From contig JAHIST010000079.1 of NCBI GenBank assembly GCA_018818145.1, positions 1-11,606 on the forward strand: DNA of 11,606 nt, written 5' to 3'. Positions within the stretch are counted from its first letter, which is position 1; every line of letters begins with the position of its first letter. Origin of the DNA: Patescibacteria group bacterium. GTDB taxonomy: Bacteria > Patescibacteriota > Minisyncoccia > Portnoybacterales > GWB1-42-6. The position numbers and the translations under genes are program-made. The notes under the pieces were generated by a model, which saw only the letters and a program-made list of their open reading frames with translations, had not been told where the DNA came from and did not search any database. Positions 1-5,922 of the stretch are shown here, one piece after another.

Positions 1-1195
1 CCAAAATTAATCCCTGCGAGGGCATGCCCGGCGGCGGAGCGGCTTGTTTAGCCCTGATAAATTTCACCTTGGGAGTTTCAACTTCTGTGGTCGGAAAGTG
101 ATATATTGACGACAACTCCTCGGTGCTCAAAATCAGGCTGTGACCGGGCTCAAAAATCCGGAAAGAAAATGCGTAAAATATTTTTTTTAGGGCCCGGCCG
201 GGACTAGGCCGGACGGCCTTAAAATTATTTAAATTGGCCGAATTAAACTGGGCGAAAACGCTTTCCAGCTGCAATAAGCACTGCTGAGCCGATGCATGAT
301 CAGCTGCGGAGGCCACCAAATTAATATTTGCCTCATAAACCACCTTGCTGGCTTTAGTTTCCAGCGCCTTTATAATTTCTGTATCCAGCGGGGTCGCGGT
401 CTGGGATGGCTGATTTTGATTATAATTACCCGGCTTGGCCAACGGACCGCCGGTCCCGCTCGCTATATCGGTTAAGCGAAAAAACCAGTTGCGGTCAGTT
501 TTTAAATTGGCCTGGCTGTACGATTTACCGCGCTGCATTTCGCGGGCAATTTTCAAAGACGCCTTGCGCCAGTTTTTTTCTTTGGTCGGCCTGATTATCA
601 GCTGAATCGCCGCACCCTCGCCTTCTGTCCCCAGCTTGCTTAGCGCGTTGACGATTTCATTTAAAGGATCTGTTTCCAAATTTTGGTATGTTTTAATGGG
701 TAAAGACCGACCACGCGTTAAAGCCAGGCAAGAGGCGAAACTGACGCCTTGCGGATTAAAAATATTATAATCTTCAACCTGACGGACTTCGGCGCCCGGG
801 AAAAAACCGTGGATTTGTTTTTCCATTATTGAACTTAAGCGCCGCGGGCAGGCCACATAAAAACAAATTTCTTCGCCAATATGCGGCACGGCCATTTCAA
901 AAACAAAAACCGGCTGACCATACCAAAAAGCCTTCAGGCCTTTATCTTTTAAATTGCTGAGACTCGCATAAAACTGTTCCATCACGGCAACCAGTTCTTT
1001 AAAAGATTTTTTGCCTTTGTTATCAGCCGAAATTTTTGGCACCGAAACCAAAAAAAGGGACATATTCAACGCCCTGATAACCTTTCCTTTGCCCTGCATC
1101 AGTTTTATAACCAGATAAATTCCCAAAAATAAAACAATGGCTACCAGCACCATCGCCAAGGGAAAAAGTATTAAATTAAGATTAAAATCCTCCAT
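1..1195 (-). CDS. Type IV secretion-like membrane ATPase (VirB4/VirD4/HerA-type), N-terminal part; runs off left edge
   Basis: The minus frame is open from ATG at 1195 to the window edge, giving 398 codons. It begins MEDFNLNLILFPLAMVLV, so one strong membrane segment spans about residues 7-30. A mixed alpha/beta soluble part follows, with no ATP-binding motif yet. The visible end reads STEELSSIYHFPTTEVETPK and then PPGMPSQGLIL. From memory of CPR proteins, this is the lead-in to the FtsK/HerA-like core, where a conserved 'GLILG-N' stretch comes just before the Walker A loop. The nucleotide-binding half should therefore lie left of the window. The family is annotated as DUF87 or type IV secretion DNA-binding domain proteins and probably powers DNA or protein movement across the membrane. 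It is the last gene of the minus-strand block, 43 bp after its neighbour, with no clear ribosome binding site. A conjugation-independent role is equally possible. Confidence 0.75.
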   Translation of the reverse strand, partial: MEDFNLNLILFPLAMVLVAIVLFLGIYLVIKLMQGKGKVIRALNMSLFLVSVPKISADNKGKKSFKELVAVMEQFYASLSNLKDKGLKAFWYGQPVFVFEMAVPHIGEEICFYVACPRRLSSIMEKQIHGFFPGAEVRQVEDYNIFNPQGVSFASCLALTRGRSLPIKTYQNLETDPLNEIVNALSKLGTEGEGAAIQLIIRPTKEKNWRKASLKIAREMQRGKSYSQANLKTDRNWFFRLTDIASGTGGPLAKPGNYNQNQPSQTATPLDTEIIKALETKASKVVYEANINLVASAADHASAQQCLLQLESVFAQFNSANLNNFKAVRPSPGRALKKIFYAFSFRIFEPGHSLILSTEELSSIYHFPTTEVETPKVKFIRAKQAAPPPGMPSQGLIL

Positions 1196-1201
1196 TAAAT
1201 T

Positions 1202-1221
1202 AACCAGTTGTTCAATTGGTT
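1202..1221. repeat. Short dyad before the ATPase start
   Basis: AACCAGTTG and CAATTGGTT form nine-base arms, with one G-T type mismatch, around TT. The dyad lies in the 43-bp gap between the 149-residue gene and the ATPase ATG. It could be a protein site or a small hairpin masking the ATPase start, or chance in AT-rich DNA. Confidence 0.25.
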
Positions 1222-1238
1222 ATTGATCAATTAAACAA

Positions 1239-1688
1239 TTAAATTTCTTCCAGCTTCCCCTCCTCTACCAACTTTTTATGAAACTCATCAATTAAAGTAT
1301 CGTGAAATTCGTCTAAGAGATATGGACTATCCAAATTGCGCGCCACTTCGGTCGCGTGCGCCACGCCTTTAGTAAAAGCCATGTCCACCAAATTTTTTAG
1401 CTGTCGATTTTTTTCAACGCCGCTCAATTTGGCAGCATCAGCTTGGACCTGAACGAGTTGCGACTGGCTGGCTGATGGCGGCGCGCCGGGCTGCGCCGTC
1501 CCACCGGAAACAACCATCTTTTCCTGACCAAGAGCAGTCTCTGGCTTTTCTTTCCGAGCCGCTTCCCGTTTTTCTATGAGTTGCCTTTCCAACTCCAAAA
1601 TTTCCTGTTCAATAGGTTCTGCTTTTTCTCCGGACGATTCCGGCGACAATGGTTTTCCTCCAATTGGCTCGCGGTATTGGTCGGGCAT
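1239..1688 (-). CDS. Conserved small CPR protein beside the secretion ATPase
   Basis: The product has 149 residues, no membrane segment and no signal peptide. The first 80 or so residues are charged and then Pro/Ser/Gln-rich (a coiled-coil-like stretch at about 25-48, then a flexible linker). The C-terminal part, about 90-149, is a compact helical region: LKNLVDMAFTKGV, then ARNLDSPYLLDEFHDTL. It contains a tandem eight-residue repeat at 125-140, LDEFHDTL followed by IDEFHKKL. I recall similar C-termini in CPR genomes next to the same ATPase, but know no assigned function. Its position directly upstream of the ATPase gene suggests an adaptor or small partner protein; that is inference. The ATG at 1688 follows a very AT-rich leader without a Shine-Dalgarno sequence. 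Confidence 0.75.
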   Translation of the reverse strand: MPDQYREPIGGKPLSPESSGEKAEPIEQEILELERQLIEKREAARKEKPETALGQEKMVVSGGTAQPGAPPSASQSQLVQVQADAAKLSGVEKNRQLKNLVDMAFTKGVAHATEVARNLDSPYLLDEFHDTLIDEFHKKLVEEGKLEEI

Positions 1689-1749
1689 ATTAAAAATAAA
1701 AAATTAAATATCAAATATTAAAAAGTAAAAAATGTAGAATTTTATGTAC

Positions 1750-1790
1750 TTCGCCCTTAGCGTCCCGCTCAGCGGGAGCGCTTGGGCGAA
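1750..1790 (-). repeat. GC-rich long hairpin between two minus-strand genes
   Basis: The outer arms TTCGCCC/GGGCGAA and inner arms TCCCGC/GCGGGA pair, and the middle GCG segments pair with a one-base slip. The resulting hairpin is about 41 nt with a loop of only a few bases. It is GC-rich in an AT-rich gap and has no T-run following it on the minus strand, so it is not a standard terminator. It follows the 1801-1828 hairpin, the same order (small hairpin, then large palindrome) seen at 7714 and 10032. Confidence 0.6.
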
Positions 1791-1800
1791 AGTTTTTCTG

Positions 1801-1828
1801 GTTCTCTTTTGCCGGTGCAAAAGAGAAC
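1801..1828 (-). repeat. Stop-proximal hairpin, copy A
   Basis: A perfect 11-bp stem (GTTCTCTTTTG with CAAAAGAGAAC) closes a six-base loop. In the minus sense it starts 16 nt after the stop of the DUF5663-like gene and is followed by CAGAAAAAC. The T-rich half is on the 5' side and the A-rich half on the 3' side, the reverse of what an intrinsic terminator needs. Two similar hairpins follow stop codons at 7716-7741 and 10002-10029. Confidence 0.7.
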
Positions 1829-1844
1829 AAAACTATTTACTAAT

Positions 1845-2165
1845 TCAAGCATTCAGGCCGGCAATAGCCTGCATTTTAGCAATGGCGCTTTCCTTGAATT
1901 TGGAAATTTCCTCCTTGATTATTTCTTCAAAATTGGGCAATTTCGTTTGTAAAAAAACCAATGTTTTTTGCGGGCTTTTGGCGGATAAAACCTTGTCAAA
2001 TTCTTCTTTGTCCGCTTCGTTTAGCTCGCCCAATATCCGCAGCACTATATTTTGCTGAATCAGATCGCCGATTCTCGAAATCAACTCTTGCTTTTTGTTT
2101 TCGGGCAAATCCTGCAGGCCCAGCTCGTCAATTAAATTTTTCTGAAGAAAATCTTTTGAATCCAT
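1845..2165 (-). CDS. DUF5663-like small helical protein
   Basis: The product is a 106-residue acidic protein predicted almost entirely helical, with no membrane segment. It begins MDSKDFLQKNLIDELGLQDL, followed by PENKKQELISRIGDLIQQNI. The opening 'LIDELGL..LPE..K..L...IGDLI...I..RI' pattern is what I associate with the CPR family DUF5663, whose function is unknown. The C-terminal half carries a second set of amphipathic helices (LPNFEEIIKEEISKFKES). It sits between the 767-residue membrane protein and the 149-residue protein on the same strand and is probably part of one transcription unit with the secretion-like ATPase. The leader is pure A/T with no Shine-Dalgarno sequence. The family call rests on pattern memory, without a search. 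Confidence 0.75.
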   Translation of the reverse strand: MDSKDFLQKNLIDELGLQDLPENKKQELISRIGDLIQQNIVLRILGELNEADKEEFDKVLSAKSPQKTLVFLQTKLPNFEEIIKEEISKFKESAIAKMQAIAGLNA

Positions 2166-2220
2166 ATATTTTTATTTTTTTATAAATTATTTAAGTTTTA
2201 AATTTTTAAAATGCGTACGC

Positions 2221-4524
2221 CTATTCGGCCGTCCAGCGCAAGAAACTGTCAATGGTTCCGTTTTTTAGCCTGTTGACAAAAGAAGGATTGGCTTCTAAAT
2301 TCATCCTTACCCAATTGGCCAATTTGGCGTGGTTGAAAAAATCCAGCTGCGTATAAGTTCCAAAAACACCGGAGCCGGGCAATTTGTACTTTTCCGGAAA
2401 ATTTTTGTAAGCCTCTAAAATTTTATTTTCGTCAGCCAAATTGGGAATATCTCTGAACTGATAAAGCAAATCATTAAGCGAACTGTTTTTAACTGCAACG
2501 TAGGAGCGGTCGCTAAGACCGTCGAAACCCAATCCCTTCAAATAATTGTCGGCGGTTTCCAACCGCTTCAAATTGTCGCCGGCGACCTGCTTAATTGTTT
2601 CCTGTTTTTCCGGAGACAACTCATCCCATGATTTTTCTGCTTCAATATAGGGGGCTTTTGGCGGCTGATCGGGTGTTAATTCGGTGGGCGTAAAATTTTC
2701 AGAAGGAATAGCTACTTTTATTTCCGAAGTTTGAATAACATTATCCGTTAAATTTTTTGCATCAGTTAAATTTTCTGCTGCCACTTTTGCACCTTTTCCG
2801 TAATTGCTGATATTTTCTATTTGTTCTGGCGTAAGATTTTGCGCTTTATTGAACACCTCAACGAGCCTGTCTTTGTTTTCAAAAAGACCGCCGATATTCA
2901 GACTTTGGCCCGGTTGTATTAAATCCGGATTTTTTAAACCAAGAGTTTCTGAGGCTTGCCGCTTTAACGCGTCAATAATGTATGTTTTTTTAGTGGCTAT
3001 TTCTTCCGGACTGCCTTCCAAACCGTCAAACAACCCCCTTGCTCCGGCCTGCTTTTCCAGTATTTTCCAGACCGAATCGCCCTTTTGGACAATAACCGTG
3101 TCTTCAAATTCAGGAACAGCTTCAGGAACAGCCGCAGCCTCCTGAGATAAAACAGCAGTTTCTGGAGATGGTTGAACCCCAAGCGGTAAGGCTTTGCCGC
3201 CCGGCATTTCCGGAGTTTCTCCTGCGGGCAAAGAAGTTTTTCCTGTTATTTTTTCCGGCTGGCTTGGCGCGCCGCCGCCGGCAGTGCCCCAAATATTGTC
3301 AAACATTTTGCCCGCTCCCCACGAAGCCAAACCAGCGGTTCCGGCGATAACTGCCGCCTGTCCTACTCTCTGCCATTTTTCCTTTTTAGCCTGTTTGGAA
3401 ATTTTTTCGCGAGCAGCGCCTGATTGAGATTTAACGGCCTCTATTATCTTTTCCAAATTATCTGCTCCGCTAATTTCCTTGACTGCTTCGGTTTTTATCC
3501 GCTGGGTTGTTTTTTCTCTCCCTCTTTTTATTATTAATTTTTCATAAGCTCCACCCGCCAATCTGCCCGCAATTGTGCCCAGCGCCGCGCGGCCGAGCCG
3601 ATAGCCAAAATAGGTCATTGCCGGTATGGCGGCTCCGCCGCCGACAAAAGCAACCCCTGTGGCCGCGGCCGCGGCAATTGCCCATTTTTGCGTGTTGGGC
3701 ATTTTTTGCCATTTATTAAACGCCTTGCCAAAAATGCCTTTTTCGCGCTGCGACAAAAGCCTAATCCGCTCTTGGTTTAATTTTTCATTTTCATCAAAAG
3801 TAATTTTTTTAAAAACTTCAAAAGCGTACTCTTTTATTAATTCCTTCCTTTTTTCAGGACTTAAATCTTTTTGACCGGACAACTCGGCCTCTTTTTGTCC
3901 CAGTAACGATTGGCCGTATTTGATAGAAGAGGCCTCGTAAGCATCTTTGATTCCCTTCAGCCTTTCGTAATTTTCCACAACTTTGGGTTTTGATACACCT
4001 ATTTTACTCCCTTGTAGTCCCAGCACTGTTTTATAGGTTTTCTCAACCTGTTTTAATTCTTTTTCAATATGCAAATATGCGTTACGTTTAACTTCCAAAT
4101 CTAATTCCAATTTGCTTTCCTTACCTTCTTCAACTTTTTCTTTTTCCTCTGTTTTTTCAGACGGTTTATGTTCTTTTTCTTGCTCTGTCTTTGATAAAAC
4201 TTCGGCTGTTTCGGGCGTCGCTTCTGTTTTAATCTTATTTTCTGGACCAATTTTACCCGAACTATCCAAATATTCATCAATTTCTTTCTGTGACTTTCCT
4301 ATACCCTCTAAAAGCTCTTTCTTTTCTTCGGGACTAAAAAACTTATCGGATTTTTTACCTTCCGTCTCGGCTTTAATTTCTATTTTTTTCGCAACCGTTG
4401 CTTCTTGTGTTAAATCAACAGCCGGCTCTGCGGTTTCTATCTCTTCTTTGACTTGTCTTGCTTTCAGAGCCTCCTCCATGGCAGTTAGGGCTTTCGCTTG
4501 TTCTGGTGTAAATTGTTTTTCCAT
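2221..4524 (-). CDS. Large membrane protein with LysM-like motif, unknown function
   Basis: The product has 767 residues. Residues 1-140 are very charged (Lys/Glu-rich, disordered), and 140-275 are charged helices. A small-residue hydrophobic segment with glycine-zipper character covers about 280-325 (WAIAAAAATGVAFVGGGAAI), and a second hydrophobic stretch about 387-412. Residues 413-470 are a Pro/Gly linker. A LysM-like motif covers about 476-545: VIVQKGDSVWKILEKQ, then, after some 37 extra residues, NPDLIQPGQSLNIGG. LysM binds peptidoglycan or other GlcNAc glycans and is normally about 45 residues, so this copy is stretched. The C-terminal 140 residues (from KSWDELSPEKQE) are a helical domain I do not recognise. 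Topology and function are inferred: a wall-anchored membrane component acting with its neighbours. It starts 15 bp after the stop of the 372-residue gene, so the two are almost certainly co-transcribed. Confidence 0.8.
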   Translation of the reverse strand: MEKQFTPEQAKALTAMEEALKARQVKEEIETAEPAVDLTQEATVAKKIEIKAETEGKKSDKFFSPEEKKELLEGIGKSQKEIDEYLDSSGKIGPENKIKTEATPETAEVLSKTEQEKEHKPSEKTEEKEKVEEGKESKLELDLEVKRNAYLHIEKELKQVEKTYKTVLGLQGSKIGVSKPKVVENYERLKGIKDAYEASSIKYGQSLLGQKEAELSGQKDLSPEKRKELIKEYAFEVFKKITFDENEKLNQERIRLLSQREKGIFGKAFNKWQKMPNTQKWAIAAAAATGVAFVGGGAAIPAMTYFGYRLGRAALGTIAGRLAGGAYEKLIIKRGREKTTQRIKTEAVKEISGADNLEKIIEAVKSQSGAAREKISKQAKKEKWQRVGQAAVIAGTAGLASWGAGKMFDNIWGTAGGGAPSQPEKITGKTSLPAGETPEMPGGKALPLGVQPSPETAVLSQEAAAVPEAVPEFEDTVIVQKGDSVWKILEKQAGARGLFDGLEGSPEEIATKKTYIIDALKRQASETLGLKNPDLIQPGQSLNIGGLFENKDRLVEVFNKAQNLTPEQIENISNYGKGAKVAAENLTDAKNLTDNVIQTSEIKVAIPSENFTPTELTPDQPPKAPYIEAEKSWDELSPEKQETIKQVAGDNLKRLETADNYLKGLGFDGLSDRSYVAVKNSSLNDLLYQFRDIPNLADENKILEAYKNFPEKYKLPGSGVFGTYTQLDFFNHAKLANWVRMNLEANPSFVNRLKNGTIDSFLRWTAE

Positions 4525-4539
4525 AATTATTCTTATTTT

Positions 4540-5658
4540 TTATTTATTTTCTAACCATATTTTTTTTAATTCCTCCAACTGTTCTATTGATTCTATATTA
4601 TATTCTTTTAATAATTTTTCTCCTTTGATAATCTGATCTTCTTTTTGTGTTTTTTCTACCATCTTTCCTTTTGTTTTTCTCTCCTTCGCCCCCCTGGATT
4701 TATAACCCGTCTCTTCCATTGCTTCCCATTTTATTTTATTAAAAACCTCGCCTAGTTCTCCTCTGAATATCTCGTCTTTTTTTACCTGCTCCGCCTTTCT
4801 GCCTTTTACTAGTTTTTTATATGAATCCAGCCGCATCTCAAAATCCCCGGCCTCTGTTTTTATTAATTCATTTATTTTTTCATCTTTTCCCCTAAAAGAT
4901 TCTTTAATCGCATCATAAATTTTAATCACTTTCGCCCGCATTTCCGGCTCATAAAGTTGCGCCAGCTCACCTTGGTCTTTTTGTATATTGTCGTAAATTT
5001 CTTTAACTGGTTCTTTCTTATTTTTAAGTTCGTTAAATGATTCTATATAACGGTATTTTAAATTGTGCTCTAATTCGCCAATTTGCTCCTCTTTCGTCAT
5101 TTCCTTGGCGGCCGCCTGTCTGGCAGCCTCTACTTCTTCTGGCGTTTTTTTCTCGGCTTCCGTAACGGGCTCTGTTGTTTTTTTAACGGCCACCGCTTCT
5201 TGGCGCGGTATTATTCGCGCCGGCGGGCGCTCAACTGGCAGGTGCGCAGGCGGGACAGGTGCTATTTTTTCTTTATTTTTTTCTGCCTCTGTCAATTCTT
5301 GAATCTCTGCTTTCTCACTTTTTCTTTCTCGCAATAATTCGTCTTCTCGCAACGCCGCCGCCTCTGCGCTGGAAATCAATTGCCCCTCATTTAGTTTCTG
5401 CTTTATCTCTTTAATTGCTTCCGGTTTTTTATTTAAACCAAAAGCTTCCGACGTTATTACGTCGGCTATTTGTTCGCTTTCTTTTTGTATCCGATCATTT
5501 TCTTTTTCTCCCTCGAAAAGAATTTCTTCATGGCTGGCACGTTCGCTAATTTTACCGTCAGCGTCTATTCCGCTCCAAGTGTATGGTTTATATGGTCCTT
5601 TTTTTATTTTTACTTTCGGCTTTTCGCTATAATTTTCGTTTTTTATTTGTTCAGCCAT
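4540..5658 (-). CDS. Charged coiled-coil protein of unknown function, first gene of the minus block
   Basis: The product has 372 residues, extremely rich in Lys and Glu, with no signal peptide and no membrane segment. Residues 1-40 contain a short motif (KGPYKPYTWSGIDADGKI) followed by charged helices to about 128. A proline-rich linker covers about 133-152 (APVPPAHLPVERPPARII). A long helical region runs from about 165 to 372, probably coiled coil, ending EQLEELKKIWLENK. I do not recognise the family. It is the first gene downstream of the promoter candidate at 5713-5741 and lies 15 bp ahead of the LysM-like membrane protein gene. A cytoplasmic scaffold or partner of that protein is plausible but unproven. 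The ATG at 5658 has only AAGAAAAT before it as a ribosome binding candidate. The skewed composition makes any distant homology hard to judge. Confidence 0.75.
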   Translation of the reverse strand: MAEQIKNENYSEKPKVKIKKGPYKPYTWSGIDADGKISERASHEEILFEGEKENDRIQKESEQIADVITSEAFGLNKKPEAIKEIKQKLNEGQLISSAEAAALREDELLRERKSEKAEIQELTEAEKNKEKIAPVPPAHLPVERPPARIIPRQEAVAVKKTTEPVTEAEKKTPEEVEAARQAAAKEMTKEEQIGELEHNLKYRYIESFNELKNKKEPVKEIYDNIQKDQGELAQLYEPEMRAKVIKIYDAIKESFRGKDEKINELIKTEAGDFEMRLDSYKKLVKGRKAEQVKKDEIFRGELGEVFNKIKWEAMEETGYKSRGAKERKTKGKMVEKTQKEDQIIKGEKLLKEYNIESIEQLEELKKIWLENK

Positions 5659-5712
5659 ATTTTCTTAATATCCCAAAATCTCTAACTTTAAAAGGATTTA
5701 ATTCCTATGTCT

Positions 5713-5741
5713 ATTATACCCTAAAACAACCTTTGCGTGAA
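5713..5741 (-). promoter_or_regulatory. Sigma-70-like promoter for the minus-strand block
   Basis: On the minus strand a perfect -10 box TATAAT (5718-5713) lies 17 bp downstream of TTCACG (5741-5736), which matches four of six bases of TTGACA. The -10 ends about 55 bp before the ATG of the 372-residue gene. No other promoter-like pair in the gap is as good. Confidence 0.55.
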
Positions 5742-5756
5742 CAAAATAAAAGCTAC

Positions 5757-5765
5757 TTATCCACA
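5757..5765 (+). promoter_or_regulatory. Perfect DnaA box
   Basis: TTATCCACA matches the classical DnaA box exactly. A weaker inverted site, TGTGGACTA (two mismatches), lies 28 bp further on at 5794-5802. It could bind DnaA as a regulator or be part of an origin; a single perfect 9-mer can also arise by chance. Confidence 0.35.
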
Positions 5766-5922
5766 CCTGCACACCTACTACGTTTTTTATCTCTGTGGAC
5801 TACAAAAAAGTTAAAAGGTGGTAAAATAAATTAACCTCCACACCTTATGCTTACAGTGAGATTTTCAACCCAACCACTGCTAACAAAAGGTGCGGGATAA
5901 AAGATTAATTAACCCTGAGTCC

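Larger units (their letters stand above)
5659..5922. other. Divergent intergenic region with CACACCT repeats
   Basis: This 264-bp gap separates the minus-strand block from the plus-strand glycosyltransferases and contains no credible gene. CACACCT occurs at 5762-5768, 5770-5776 and 5839-5845; a related inverted word, AGGTGG, lies at 5816-5821. The region is otherwise AT-rich. It must hold the promoters for both directions. The repeated word could be an operator or a replication-protein site. Confidence 0.5.

Noticed and set aside
406..594. Plus-strand open frame of 62 codons
   Set aside because: It lies opposite the well-supported secretion-like ATPase frame and its product looks like no protein family. 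The same applies to the other short frames lying opposite or across the listed genes.
1801..1828. Hairpins after stop codons as intrinsic terminators
   Set aside because: No T-run follows the stem in the gene's sense; the following bases are GAAAAA. The T-rich strand is on the wrong side of the stem.
5550..5580. EF-hand-like calcium loop (GIDADGKI) in the 372-residue protein
   Set aside because: Only two of the acidic positions fit and the closing glutamate at position 12 is missing.
5890..5922. GTG start for the first glycosyltransferase
   Set aside because: It adds eleven polar residues with no better ribosome site. ATG 5923 places the membrane helix at the usual distance from the N-terminus.
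5659..5922. Chromosomal origin of replication
   Set aside because: There is just one perfect DnaA box and one poor one, and no dnaA or dnaN gene nearby. It is kept only as a candidate regulatory region.
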